Shown: one piece after another, positions 35,620 through 44,855 of the stretch | Layout: every line of letters begins with the position of its first letter | Numbering within the stretch: the first letter of the stretch is position 1 | Source of the DNA: an uncultured bacterium | GTDB taxonomy: Bacteria; Cyanobacteriota; Vampirovibrionia; Gastranaerophilales; Gastranaerophilaceae | DNA: 64,000 nt | Assembly: GCA_902761735.1 (NCBI GenBank) | Contig: CACWLL010000006.1 | Coordinates: forward strand, 186,001-250,000 | Direction of reading: 5' to 3' | Translations under genes and position numbers: made by a program | Notes under the pieces: model-generated | Seen by the model: only the letters and a program-made list of their open reading frames with translations | Database searches by the model: none | Told to the model about the DNA's origin: nothing

Positions 35620-35625
35620 ATACGG

Positions 35626-35636
35626 ATTATATTATA
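35626..35636 (-). promoter_or_regulatory. Overlapping -10 boxes before radA ATG
   Basis: On the minus strand TATAATATAAT (35636-35626). The nearer TATAAT leaves 6 nt to the ATG (leaderless); the farther one has TTTACA (35658-35653) 16 bp upstream and would leave an about 5-nt leader. Either way there is no room for a ribosome binding site. Confidence 0.55.
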
Positions 35637-35765
35637 AAACATTATTAAGAATTGTAAATATTATAAGCTTATTAAGCAAATATTCATCTTGAGGGTTATT
35701 AAATAACTAAGAAAACCCCAAATAAATTACCCCTTATTTACTTACATTTTGTGATTAAAACACAT

Positions 35766-35802
35766 ATAACCATAACAATACTATAACATAACCAAAATAA
35801 CC
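35766..35802 (-). repeat. Cluster of five GGTTAT-type direct repeats
   Basis: ATAACC or ATAACA starts at 35766, 35772, 35783, 35788 and 35797 (plus-strand reading), i.e. GGTTAT or TGTTAT on the minus strand, upstream of radA. It may be a regulator-binding array; spacing is uneven. Confidence 0.4.
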
Positions 35803-35808
35803 AACCTT

Positions 35809-35834
35809 GACCTCTTGATAAGAGGTCTTTTTTT
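35809..35834 (+). terminator. Plus-strand hairpin with T run, no gene assigned
   Basis: GACCTCTT (35809-35816), gat, AAGAGGTC (35820-35827), then seven T. No plus-strand gene lies upstream; it may end an unseen transcript or block antisense transcription into the foldase gene. Confidence 0.7.
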
Positions 35835-35842
35835 ATATGAAA

Positions 35843-35875
35843 ATAAAAAGCCTTGAAGAATCTCTTCAAGGCTTG
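35843..35875 (-). terminator. Terminator of PrsA/SurA-like gene
   Basis: On the minus strand a 12-bp stem AAGCCTTGAAGA with TCTTCAAGGCTT (35874-35848), loop of 3, then TTATTTT. Confidence 0.85.
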
Positions 35876-35898
35876 AAATTATCTTACTCTCTTTGCTT

Positions 35899-37035
35899 TT
35901 ATTTGTTTTTTTCAGCTTTTTCCATAGCTTTTTTTGCCATTTCACCGCTTTCTTGAATATTTTTTTGAACAGCTTTTTGAATTTCTTCAGGATCATATTC
36001 CTTATTTATATATTCAATTTTTGCTTGTTTCTTTAGAGATTCAACAAGTTTGTCAATTTGTTCGAGCTGTTTTTGATTGCTGATGTATTCTTTAAGGTCA
36101 TTTTTAACTTTTTCAAAAGGTTCTTGACCTGCAGCACGTCTGTCCGTAACTATTATAATATGATAACCAAACATAGTTTTAACCGGACCTACAACGGTAT
36201 TAGGTCTTGCGCTGAATGCTGCATTTGCAAATTCAGGAACCATATCTTGTTTTGCAAAAAAGCCTAAATCTCCACCATTTGCGGCAGATACAGTATCTTC
36301 AGAATTTTCTTTAGCAAGTTTTGCAAATTGAGAAGAATCTGCTTTTAATTTTGAATATAGTTCATTTGCTTTTGATTCTTTGGCTTTTATTTCATCATTA
36401 ATTTTAGCACTGATTTCTTCATCAGAAAGCTTAGAATCTTTTTGTTTTAGAGCAGCTGCCATTTCTTCAGGATTTACTTTAATTAAAATATGAGCGGCTC
36501 TAACCTGTTCAGGATATTTGAATTTAGAAATGTTATTATTGTAATAATCCTTTGCTTCTGAATCGGAAACTTCCCCGCTGCTTAATGATTTTGCAAGTTT
36601 TTTAATTTTTACTTGTTCTTTTAAGTCTTTTTTGAAGTCCCCAACACTTACATTATTTTGTTTAAGAATTTTGTCGAGTTGTTCTTTTGAACCAACTTTA
36701 GAAACAATGGATTTTATTGCTTCATCCATATCTTCTTTTGTTACTTTAATTCCTCTTTTTTCAATTTCTTCATTTAAGAGTGCTTTAACAATTAAATCAT
36801 TAACGATACGATTTTTAACTAAATTTGCTACAAATACATTATTAGGGTCTTTAATATTTACATGTATCGGACTGTTTAAAGTATTTTGAGCTTCTCTGTC
36901 AAAGATTTCTTCAAATTGTCCTTGCGTAATATTTGTATTGTTAACCTTAATAATTGTCTGAGATGATTTTATCCCACAACCGGTAAATAACATAGCAGAA
37001 ACTGCCAATGTAATAAGTAATTTTTGTCCCTTCAT
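35899..37035 (-). CDS. Lipoprotein peptidyl-prolyl isomerase (PrsA/SurA-like foldase)
   Basis: 378 residues. Lipoprotein signal with lipobox LFTGC (Cys near residue 21), then a SurA-N-type helical domain (VNNTNITQGQFEEIFDREAQN, VVDLIVKALLNEEIEKRGI-like) and a parvulin domain (about 180-310: VRAAHILIKVNPEE, SEDTVSAANGGDLGFFAKQDMVPEFANAAFSARPN, GYHIIIVTDRR), interrupted by a charged insert. Last residues are Lys/Glu-rich. It folds exported proteins. ATG at 37035 chosen, as the preceding TTG adds only one residue and GAGAGA fits the ATG. A terminator follows. It lies 18 bp after mfd on the same strand. Confidence 0.9.
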   Translation of the reverse strand: MKGQKLLITLAVSAMLFTGCGIKSSQTIIKVNNTNITQGQFEEIFDREAQNTLNSPIHVNIKDPNNVFVANLVKNRIVNDLIVKALLNEEIEKRGIKVTKEDMDEAIKSIVSKVGSKEQLDKILKQNNVSVGDFKKDLKEQVKIKKLAKSLSSGEVSDSEAKDYYNNNISKFKYPEQVRAAHILIKVNPEEMAAALKQKDSKLSDEEISAKINDEIKAKESKANELYSKLKADSSQFAKLAKENSEDTVSAANGGDLGFFAKQDMVPEFANAAFSARPNTVVGPVKTMFGYHIIIVTDRRAAGQEPFEKVKNDLKEYISNQKQLEQIDKLVESLKKQAKIEYINKEYDPEEIQKAVQKNIQESGEMAKKAMEKAEKNK

Positions 37036-37053
37036 CAAATTTCTCTCTTTCTT

Positions 37054-40000
37054 TTATTTTGAATAATCGTGGCTTACTTTATGTATATAATAAAACAAAT
37101 CCTTTAAAATGTTAAATAATTCATCAAAGTTTAGATAAGAATTGTTAAGTAGCAGTATAGAAACCCCTTCCGAACATGATGCCGGAGCAAGAGTAAATTT
37201 TATTCGTTTAAGAATTTCCCCAGGTAAATGCGGCTGAATTAGTTTCCATTCAGGCTGAGTGTACGGAGTATAAATTCGTATATTATCTTGAGTTTCTCTA
37301 ATCACAGATACCTTTACGTCGCTTGCGGCAAGTCTTAATCTGATAAGATTTATCAAATTCTCAACACTTTGAGGCGGTTTGGAAAATCTGTCTTTCCACT
37401 CCTCAATAATATAATCTAGTTCAACTTCATTTTTTACATCCGCCAAACGTTTATATTCAATCATTTTTTGTTCTTTTGAACCAACCCATTCATCTGGTAT
37501 AAATGCAGTAACATTTATATCAACAATGGTATTAGTTTGTTGTTCAATGTGTTCGCCTTGAAGTTCGTGTACTGTTTCTTCAAGTAATTGGCAATATGTA
37601 TCAAAACCGACGTTTATCATGTGTCCATGTTGTTTTGTTCCCAAGATATTTCCAATGCCGCGGATTTCGACATCTCTCAATGCTATCTGATATCCGCTGC
37701 CGAGAGTTGTAAATTCTTTTATAGCTTTTAGACGTTGAATAGCGTCTTTTGTCATTTCTTTTGTTTGTTTAAAGAAGCAATAGCAATAAGCTTGTCTTTG
37801 GCTTCTTCCGACTCTGCCTCGCAATTGGTATAATTGTGCCAACCCGAATTTGTCGGCATCATGAATAATCATGGTATTGGCATTTGGTATATCTATGCCG
37901 TTTTCAATGATAGTTGTTGCAAGTAAAATGTCGTATTCGTGATTTGCAAAATCAATAATTACTTGTTCGAGCTGCTTTTCATCCATTTGCCCGTGACCGA
38001 CAGCAATACGAGCGTTGGGAACAATTTTTTGTAATTGCAGTTTAAATTCCTGAATAGTTTCCACTCTGTTATAAAGATAAAACACCTGTCCTTCTCTATC
38101 CAACTCGTGAGTGATGGCATTTTTAACCATTTGCTCATTCCAGCCTCCTACATAAGTTTTTATTGGTAAGCGGTTTTTAGGCGGGGTATTAATGACAGAC
38201 ATATCTTTAATTCCCGATAAAGACATATAAAGCGTTCTTGGGATAGGTGTTGCTGACATAGTAATAATATCAATATTTTCTCTTAAAGCTTTAAGCTTTT
38301 CTTTATGTCTGACACCAAATCGGTGTTCTTCATCAATTACAAGCAACCCCAAATCTTTGAATACTATGCCGTTTTGCAGTAGTCTGTGTGTTCCTATAAC
38401 AACATCACATTCTCCTGTTGCCAAGTGTTTTATCGTTTCTTTTTGTTCTTTGGAAGTTCTAAATCTTGATAGGAGCTCAACTTGAACTCCGAAAGGTTGA
38501 AATCTTTCGGATATCGTTTGGAAATGTTGTAATGCCAGAATTGTTGTAGGCACAATAACTGCAGCCTGTTTTCCGGACGTAACGGCTTTAAAGATAGCTC
38601 TCATGGCAACTTCTGTTTTTCCAAAACCAACATCACCGCATATAAGCCTATCCATTGGGTTTTCATTTTCCATGTCATTTTTAACTTCATTTATGGCTCT
38701 CATTTGATCCGGAGTTTCAGTAAATTCAAAGGCTTCTTCCATTTCAACCTGCCAATTTGTATCAGGCAAAAATTGTATGCCTTTTTGCATTTTGCGTCGG
38801 GCATATAATCTTAATAAGTCGTATGCTACCTGTTCAACTTCTTTTTTAACACGAGATTTTGTATTGTCCCAATCTTTGCCGCCCATACGGGATAATTTTG
38901 GTTTAATTGTGCCAGAACCGCGATATCTGCATAATAAATTTATTTGTTCTGCGGGGATATGAAGTTTGTCACCGCTTGCGTATTCTATCGTCAGGTAATC
39001 TTTTAATTGTCCGTCAATTTCTTGTTGGTTTAAGCCTTTATATAATCCGACACCATGCACGCTATGTACGACATATTCCCCCTCTTGAATATCATTTATA
39101 TTCTCAATATATTCAGCTTTTTCCTTGTAATATGCTTTTTTAGATGCGGTGACCTCTTTGCTTCTTTTGTTAAATAATTCTCTATCCGTTAAAATAATTG
39201 TTTTAAAATCTTCAAGAATACAACCGTGTGCGGCAATTGATGGGATATATTCAATCTCTTTGAAAATATTACGTTCATTTAATATTTCTTGGACTCGTTG
39301 AGGATAATCGGTTGAAATAATTAGTTTATATTCGGAATGTTCCTGTATAAATTGTCCTATTTCGTCAAAGTTCGTAGAAAAATTGCGAACAGGTAGACTG
39401 TTAAATTCAACAATTTCTTGATTTCCGCCTTCAATAAAGTTATCCAGACCAACACGCATAAAGTGTGCCATAAATTTTTCAAAATCATTATAACTAAAAT
39501 GATTTGTTCCTTTGATATCTTTAATAAGTTCAAGTTTTAGATTTTCTTCTTTTTGTTCGTTATAATTTTTATCCAAAAATTCATATTTAGCGTATATTTC
39601 TGAAGTTTCATCCGTCAATATAATATAATCTTTGAAATATTCAAAAACACCGGTTAGATTTGTATTAAAGTTGTTTTGATAAACCTCGATGCCTTCAAAA
39701 TATCCTTCTTCCTCGGATAACCCGTTATTTAAAGGTGCAATAAATTTGTAAACCGGAATAATTTTGCACTCTTTAATTTTTTCAACGGATTTTTGAGTTT
39801 CGTTATCAAAATATCTTAAATCAACGATTTCATCACCCCATAGTTCAATTCTGATGGGGTATTTGTCAGGAGAAAATACGTCAATTATATCTCCTCGAAC
39901 ACTAAATTCTTGAATGTCGTTTACCATTGTAGATTTTTTATAGCCGAGATTAACAAGTCTTTGAGCAAGTTTTTGCGGCTCAATTTCATCTCCTATTTTG

Positions 40001-40401
40001 ATTGAAATAGTATTTTTATTGTAAAAATTTTCATCAGGGAATTTTTCCAACAGAGATTTGACCGGAGCAATGACAAAATCAGGTTTATTCAATAATATCC
40101 TGATTTGCTCGGCATAAACATATTTGTTTGACCCTATCCCCTCGTATAAAGAAATGTTTTGAAACGGAAAAACTTCACTTTCAATATTAAAGCCATGTTC
40201 TAAGTCATTTTTATATTTAAGAGCATTTTGTTCTGATGAAGTTATAAAAAGAACTTTTTTCTTGGATATTTCTCCTGCTTTAATTGCTAAAAATAATCTC
40301 AAAACAGATACTAATCCGGTGACTTCAAACGGAATACCGCTTTTAATGTTATGACGAAACAAGTCAAATTTTTCATTATCTGTAAAATTGAGTGATAGCA
40401 T
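37054..40401 (-). CDS. mfd: Transcription-repair coupling factor
   Basis: 1115 residues, normal length. It releases RNA polymerase stalled at lesions and recruits UvrA. Domains in order: UvrB-like homology (residues 1-300), the RNA-polymerase-interacting CarD-like domain (YVVHSVHGVGLYKGL), SF2 translocase with Walker A GDVGFGKTEVAMRA, DEEHRFG, SATPIPRTL and the TRG-type motif QLRGRVGRSQRQAY, then the C-terminal D7 domain (EIRGIGNILGTKQHGHM and onward). All motifs intact. It is 24 bp after the ABC ATPase gene, so it probably continues that operon. Confidence 0.96.
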   Translation of the reverse strand: MLSLNFTDNEKFDLFRHNIKSGIPFEVTGLVSVLRLFLAIKAGEISKKKVLFITSSEQNALKYKNDLEHGFNIESEVFPFQNISLYEGIGSNKYVYAEQIRILLNKPDFVIAPVKSLLEKFPDENFYNKNTISIKIGDEIEPQKLAQRLVNLGYKKSTMVNDIQEFSVRGDIIDVFSPDKYPIRIELWGDEIVDLRYFDNETQKSVEKIKECKIIPVYKFIAPLNNGLSEEEGYFEGIEVYQNNFNTNLTGVFEYFKDYIILTDETSEIYAKYEFLDKNYNEQKEENLKLELIKDIKGTNHFSYNDFEKFMAHFMRVGLDNFIEGGNQEIVEFNSLPVRNFSTNFDEIGQFIQEHSEYKLIISTDYPQRVQEILNERNIFKEIEYIPSIAAHGCILEDFKTIILTDRELFNKRSKEVTASKKAYYKEKAEYIENINDIQEGEYVVHSVHGVGLYKGLNQQEIDGQLKDYLTIEYASGDKLHIPAEQINLLCRYRGSGTIKPKLSRMGGKDWDNTKSRVKKEVEQVAYDLLRLYARRKMQKGIQFLPDTNWQVEMEEAFEFTETPDQMRAINEVKNDMENENPMDRLICGDVGFGKTEVAMRAIFKAVTSGKQAAVIVPTTILALQHFQTISERFQPFGVQVELLSRFRTSKEQKETIKHLATGECDVVIGTHRLLQNGIVFKDLGLLVIDEEHRFGVRHKEKLKALRENIDIITMSATPIPRTLYMSLSGIKDMSVINTPPKNRLPIKTYVGGWNEQMVKNAITHELDREGQVFYLYNRVETIQEFKLQLQKIVPNARIAVGHGQMDEKQLEQVIIDFANHEYDILLATTIIENGIDIPNANTMIIHDADKFGLAQLYQLRGRVGRSQRQAYCYCFFKQTKEMTKDAIQRLKAIKEFTTLGSGYQIALRDVEIRGIGNILGTKQHGHMINVGFDTYCQLLEETVHELQGEHIEQQTNTIVDINVTAFIPDEWVGSKEQKMIEYKRLADVKNEVELDYIIEEWKDRFSKPPQSVENLINLIRLRLAASDVKVSVIRETQDNIRIYTPYTQPEWKLIQPHLPGEILKRIKFTLAPASCSEGVSILLLNNSYLNFDELFNILKDLFYYIHKVSHDYSK

Positions 40402-40425
40402 AATTATATTTAAAACCCTGTATGA

Positions 40426-41145
40426 CTATGATACCATATGCATAGGACCTTCTAAAGATGCTGTGACAAATTGTTTAGTATAAGGGGTATCTGCTCTTAG
40501 CATTTCCTCAGGGGTACCTTCAAAAACAATTTTCCCGTTATATAACATTATAAGTCTGTTAGCAGTTCTCGTAATTGTTGACATTTGGTGGGTAACCACA
40601 ATTGAGGAAGCGTTGGTTTCTTGTTGCAGTCTTACAATATAGTCTTCAATTAATGTAGAGGATATCGGGTCTAAGCCGGCAGTCGGTTCATCATATAGAA
40701 TGGTTTTAGGCTCCGTAACGATTGCCCTGGCGAAACTTACACGTTTTTGCATACCGCCGGACAGTTCTGATGGAAATTTTCTTTCTATTCCGCCAAGACC
40801 CACTAATTCTAATTTTTGTGAAACTATTTCAAGCAAATCTTCTTCAGTATATTTATTTCTCAAATCTCGCCTTTCTCTTAAAGCAAAAGAGATATTATCC
40901 GCTACATTCAAAGAATCAAACAATGCCGAATATTGAAATACCATTGCAATATCGCCCTCAGAAGTAGTTATTTCTCCCGCGTCCTTTTCTATCAGTCCGC
41001 AAATAAGTTTTAATACGGTACTTTTACCTGAACCGGAAAATCCTACGACAGCTAAGGTTTCTCCATCTGCGACATCAAAAGATATGTCATCTAAAACTTT
41101 TCTTTCATCAAATATTTTTGTTAAATTTCTAACTTTTATGCTCAT
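40426..41145 (-). CDS. ABC transporter ATP-binding protein (MlaF-like)
   Basis: 239 residues, a complete ATPase: Walker A GFSGSGKSTVLK, Q-loop VFQYSALFDSLNVADN, signature LSGGMQKRVSFARAI, Walker B ILYDEPTAGLDPI and H-loop VTHQMS. The FQYSALFDSL stretch and the pairing with an MlaE-type permease identify the Mla/TGD lipid-transport family. AAGGA precedes the ATG. 18 bp separate it from the permease gene. The substrate-binding MlaD partner is not in this cluster. Confidence 0.9.
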   Translation of the reverse strand: MSIKVRNLTKIFDERKVLDDISFDVADGETLAVVGFSGSGKSTVLKLICGLIEKDAGEITTSEGDIAMVFQYSALFDSLNVADNISFALRERRDLRNKYTEEDLLEIVSQKLELVGLGGIERKFPSELSGGMQKRVSFARAIVTEPKTILYDEPTAGLDPISSTLIEDYIVRLQQETNASSIVVTHQMSTITRTANRLIMLYNGKIVFEGTPEEMLRADTPYTKQFVTASLEGPMHMVS

Positions 41146-41163
41146 AAATTTGTCCTTATATTA

Positions 41164-41973
41164 TTAGAAGAAAAATGCAATTGAGAATATTAAATCCCAA
41201 ATAACTATTGCAACAAGTGACCATACAACGGCTTTATTTGTAGCAAGCCCTACACCCTTTGCCCCGCCTGAGGCTTGATATCCGCATGAACAACTAATAA
41301 GTGCAATTGTTCCGCCAAAAGCAATTGATTTAAGTATACAGACGCCTAAATCTTTCATATATATTCCTATCCATGCAGAATCAAAATAAGCTTTGTAGGT
41401 TAATTCCGTAGTCAATGTTGTAGTAACGGCTCCTGTGATAACTCCAAATGCTGATGCAATAATTACAAGCAACGGCATCATAATCAATCCTGATAAGACT
41501 CTTGGTACAAACAGGTATCTTATCGGACTAACTTTTAATACCTGAATAGCATCAATTTGTTCGGTTACACGCATCGTAGCAATTTCTGAAGCCAAAGAAG
41601 AACCTATCATTGAAATAATCGCAAAGCCTGACATAACAGCACCGACTTCTCGAACAATTAATATACTTATAAGTAATCCGACGAAATTTCCGCCGCCTTG
41701 TTTTACCATTTCTGATGCGACCTGTGAAGTTACAATTATAGATGTCATCCCTACAATGGAAAGTGTTATGGGTAAAGAACTTATACCGAATCTTACACAC
41801 TGGTCCATTAATTCTTTACGTTCAATATGACCTTTGAAGATATATTTTAGAGTAATGTATCCGTTTTCTACGATAGCACCCAATGTAGTAAGAAAATCCG
41901 CAAACTGGTTGCCGAAAGCTCTAAACATCTTATAGGTAGCGGATTGCCGCATATATTGTCGAAATGTTATCAT
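41164..41973 (-). CDS. MlaE-type ABC transporter permease
   Basis: 269 residues with five to six membrane helices. The family signature GAVMSGFAIISMIGSSLASEIATMRVTEQIDAIQVLKVSPIRYLFVPRV (about 120-168) holds the conserved EQIDA(I/L) box. MlaE proteins move phospholipids between membranes; plastid TGD1 is a relative. The chosen ATG (41973) is 12 codons inside the longest frame because TTGACT, an 18-bp spacer and TATAAT end exactly 6 nt before it. Confidence 0.92.
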   Translation of the reverse strand: MITFRQYMRQSATYKMFRAFGNQFADFLTTLGAIVENGYITLKYIFKGHIERKELMDQCVRFGISSLPITLSIVGMTSIIVTSQVASEMVKQGGGNFVGLLISILIVREVGAVMSGFAIISMIGSSLASEIATMRVTEQIDAIQVLKVSPIRYLFVPRVLSGLIMMPLLVIIASAFGVITGAVTTTLTTELTYKAYFDSAWIGIYMKDLGVCILKSIAFGGTIALISCSCGYQASGGAKGVGLATNKAVVWSLVAIVIWDLIFSIAFFF

Positions 41974-41979
41974 ACACTG

Positions 41980-42009
41980 ATTATAACGAAAGTTAAGGGT
42001 TAAAGTCAA
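41980..42009 (-). promoter_or_regulatory. Near-consensus promoter, leaderless start of mlaE-like gene
   Basis: On the minus strand TTGACT (42009-42004), 18 bp, TATAAT (41985-41980), 6 nt, ATG at 41973. This is the clearest of the seven promoters with no room for a 5' leader. Confidence 0.7.
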
Positions 42010-42015
42010 GAATTT

Positions 42016-43341
42016 TTATAGTAATATTTGTGTGCCAACCATAATACGATGGCTGTCAGGTGCGTTTTGGTTATGGCAAAATACGTAGTTTAAGATAAGT
42101 CTTAAGGCTTGTCCTTTAATAAAGTAGTTTATGCCGGCAGTATATTCTGTTCTTGTGTTGTGAGGGGTGTTCCTGTCAGGATTGAATCTGTCATAACGTG
42201 CGATTATTTGCCATTGGGGATTGATTTTGTATCCGATAACGCCATAGAATCCTTCCGCTTTTTTATCAACCACGTTGCTGCCGTTATATCCGTCGGCAAT
42301 TCCGTATTCAAATCTTGACCATAATTTTTTATATTTATACCCGACATATACGCTGCCTACTGTATAATGCGTTCCGTTCTTGCCTGCATTTAATCCGCCC
42401 CCGATAACAAGCTTGCCGTATTTGCCATTTGTTTTTCCAAGCGGTTTAAAATCAACCCAACCCGTAAATTCAGGTCCTGCAAACCATTTCCTAAAATATC
42501 TGTCAGAACTGTTGAATGCAAGGTTGTAATCTATCAAGTCGTAACTTCCGATAAGTCTAACTCCCAGCGCTCTGGTTGAGCCGAAATTCCTTGCAATTTG
42601 CGAACGCATAATAAATGGTAATATATATGAACTTGAACCGCCTTCTTTGCCTATTTGATTTCGTGAATATCCTATTACAACCTGATGATGAGGGATAGAG
42701 TTATTTGTTATATATGCGTCTGCTACAAAATTTTGCATATAATTTTTTCCGTGAGAACCTTTAGGATTAACTAAAAATTTAAAATCATTATTGGTATTTC
42801 GGAATTTGCCCATTACACCTACTTGTATAAAATTGTTTGTATAATTTGTGTCATAATCTCCGTCTGACCAGCTTGATGATATGTATCCGTTGTATGCACC
42901 GAAGAATTGTATTTTTTCGACAGGTCCTTTTTTAGGGGAAAAAGTTAATTCATCTTCAAGCAGGTATGACGCAATATCGGTACGAATTATATTCCGTTCT
43001 ACCAAGCGCTTAAGTAAAGGTTTTTCATTTAATTTTGATTCGGTATTTTTAATTTGTTTATTAATTAGTGCATTTTCCAACGATTCGTTGTCTTCGGTTG
43101 AATTTTCCGGTAATGAGTCAAAATCCTTTCTTACATCCGCATTTTTACCATCATCATCAGCGGCATCCCTATTTTCAGCCGTGTTATCCGATTCAACCGA
43201 TAATTTAATATGTTGATATTGTTTCAAAAAATCTACATCAGAAACGTATCCCTCGTTACCTGAATTTTGCTCTGCAGCAAATGTTTGTGGGGATATTAAC
43301 AAGCATAGTATAAATATAAAGAGATAAATTTTCTTTTTCAC
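42016..43341 (-). CDS. Outer-membrane beta-barrel porin (OprO/OprP-like)
   Basis: 441 residues. Signal peptide (ILCLLISPQTFAA, cleavage near 22), a polar acidic linker (about 30-95, Asp/Glu-rich), a short helical stretch (LLKRLVERNIIRTDIASYLLED), then a beta-barrel of alternating polar and aromatic strands with GYSRNQIG, WQIIARYDRFNPD, YTAGINYF and the C-terminal MVGTQILL, which suits barrel insertion. Probably a phosphate- or anion-type porin. It starts with GTG; the extended -10 TGGTATAAT ends 8 nt upstream and there is no ribosome binding site. Divergent from the decarboxylase gene. Confidence 0.85.
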   Translation of the reverse strand: MKKKIYLFIFILCLLISPQTFAAEQNSGNEGYVSDVDFLKQYQHIKLSVESDNTAENRDAADDDGKNADVRKDFDSLPENSTEDNESLENALINKQIKNTESKLNEKPLLKRLVERNIIRTDIASYLLEDELTFSPKKGPVEKIQFFGAYNGYISSSWSDGDYDTNYTNNFIQVGVMGKFRNTNNDFKFLVNPKGSHGKNYMQNFVADAYITNNSIPHHQVVIGYSRNQIGKEGGSSSYILPFIMRSQIARNFGSTRALGVRLIGSYDLIDYNLAFNSSDRYFRKWFAGPEFTGWVDFKPLGKTNGKYGKLVIGGGLNAGKNGTHYTVGSVYVGYKYKKLWSRFEYGIADGYNGSNVVDKKAEGFYGVIGYKINPQWQIIARYDRFNPDRNTPHNTRTEYTAGINYFIKGQALRLILNYVFCHNQNAPDSHRIMVGTQILL

Positions 43342-43366
43342 AATTATAAATTATACCACAAAATAC

Positions 43367-43396
43367 TTGATTTTTATGATTTATTTATAGTATATT
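43367..43396 (+). promoter_or_regulatory. Leaderless promoter of decarboxylase gene
   Basis: TTGATT (43367-43372), 18 bp, TATATT (43391-43396), then 6 nt to the ATG at 43403. The 61-bp gap also holds the porin promoter on the other strand. Confidence 0.6.
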
Positions 43397-43402
43397 TTAA
43401 TT

Positions 43403-44827
43403 ATGACATATGTAACAAAAAATAATAAATCAGTAAAAATAAAAGCCCCAATAGTAGACGCATTGAAGCAAGCATATGAACACCCTACATATCAGTTTCA
43501 TATTCCCGGTCATACAAAGGGAAACGGTGTACTGCCGGAATTTAAAAAATTAATAGGAACAAAAGCTTTATCAATTGATACTACTGATGAGTTTGATAAT
43601 TTAGGTACATTACATCCGGCAACCGGTCCGATTAAAGAAGCACAGGAATTGGCAGCAAAAGCCTTTGGCGCTAAAAAAACATTTTTCTTACTTAACGGCT
43701 CGACCGCAGGAAATCTTGCTATCGGTATGGGGTTAACAAAAAAGGGACAAAGAATTTTAACAAACAGAAATTGCCATCGTTCAATTTTAACCGGACTTAT
43801 TATATCAGGAGCGGAGCCTTTGTGGCTTGTTCCAAAAAGGTTTGATGAATGGGCAATATGGGGAAATATTACTCCTGAGAGTGTTGAAGAAGCACTATCG
43901 TCACATGATGATATTTCCATGGTTTGGATTACCAATCCTACTTATGAAGGGGTAGTCTCGGATATAAAATCAATTTCAACAATATGTAAAAAATATGGGG
44001 TACCGCTTGTTGTTGACGAGGCTCATGCTAGTCTTTGGAACTTTAATAGACATCTTCCGACCCCTGCTTTACAGTTAGGCGCAGATATTGTAATTCATTC
44101 GTTGCATAAAACGGGTGGTAGCATGAGTCAAAGTTCAATGCTTCATGTGTCGGAAAACTCAATGATTGATGCTAATGCAGTAGAAAAAGCTCTTAAGCTT
44201 TTGCATACAACAAGTCCGTCTTTAATCTTGCTTGCCAGTCTGGATGCTGCAAGAGCAAATCTGGAAAGTCCTAAGGGTAAAAAACAACTGGAGCGTGCAA
44301 TTTCAAATGCAAAATATTTACGTCGTGAAATAGAAAAAATGGAACATATACATGATTTGAAGCCTGATTTCGGTTATATGACGGATGTTACAAAGATATT
44401 CATTCGAGCAGACGGCTTGTCAGGTAAAAGATTAGAATCAATTCTTGAAATCGAATTTGGTATTGAGGTGGAAAGTGCGTCTGATGCTGGATTGTTGCTT
44501 TTATCTAATCTGGGTAACACAAGAAGCGATATGCAGTATCTTGTGAAATGTCTGCAAAAAATTGACAAATCACATTATTCGGATATATGTTATTTGGAAA
44601 ATAAAAAGCATATGCCAATGCTTACTCCAATTATAAAAATGAGTCTTAGAGAAGCTTATTATTCTGAAAAGGAAGTTATACCTAAAGATATGTCTGTCGG
44701 TAGAATTTCTGCTGAGGTTATAGCTGAATGTCCTCCGGGAATTGCCGTTCTTCTTCCGGGTGAATTAATTACGGAAGAGCATCTGCCATATCTTACTGAT
44801 TATGATTATATAGAAGTAATTAAGTAA
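43403..44827 (+). CDS. Orn/Lys/Arg-type decarboxylase (PLP)
   Basis: 474 residues, group III fold-type I PLP enzyme of the short Bacillus SpeA/cyanobacterial kind. Motifs: FHIPGHTKGNGVLPEF, TDEFDNLGTLHPATGP, FLLNGSTAGNLAIGM, VVDEAHAS (PLP contact Asp) and the PLP-binding Lys in HSLHKTGGSMSQ. C-terminal domain present, ending in EHLPYLTDYDYIEV. It likely makes agmatine from arginine or cadaverine from lysine; the motifs do not settle which. With speD it fits polyamine synthesis. No Shine-Dalgarno sequence; TATATT ends 6 nt before the ATG. Confidence 0.9.
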   Translation: MTYVTKNNKSVKIKAPIVDALKQAYEHPTYQFHIPGHTKGNGVLPEFKKLIGTKALSIDTTDEFDNLGTLHPATGPIKEAQELAAKAFGAKKTFFLLNGSTAGNLAIGMGLTKKGQRILTNRNCHRSILTGLIISGAEPLWLVPKRFDEWAIWGNITPESVEEALSSHDDISMVWITNPTYEGVVSDIKSISTICKKYGVPLVVDEAHASLWNFNRHLPTPALQLGADIVIHSLHKTGGSMSQSSMLHVSENSMIDANAVEKALKLLHTTSPSLILLASLDAARANLESPKGKKQLERAISNAKYLRREIEKMEHIHDLKPDFGYMTDVTKIFIRADGLSGKRLESILEIEFGIEVESASDAGLLLLSNLGNTRSDMQYLVKCLQKIDKSHYSDICYLENKKHMPMLTPIIKMSLREAYYSEKEVIPKDMSVGRISAEVIAECPPGIAVLLPGELITEEHLPYLTDYDYIEVIK

Positions 44828-44840
44828 AATCATTATTTGA

Positions 44841-44849
44841 TGATATAAT
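44841..44849 (+). promoter_or_regulatory. Extended -10 box 6 nt before comF ATG
   Basis: TGATATAAT (44841-44849), six bases (gctctt), ATG at 44856. The preceding gene ends at 44827, so the box is intergenic. Confidence 0.6.
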
Positions 44850-44855
44850 GCTCTT

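Noticed and set aside
35781-35996. Lys-rich minus-strand frame of 71 residues
   Set aside because: It is the shifted reading of the Lys/Glu-rich foldase C-terminus and runs through two terminators.
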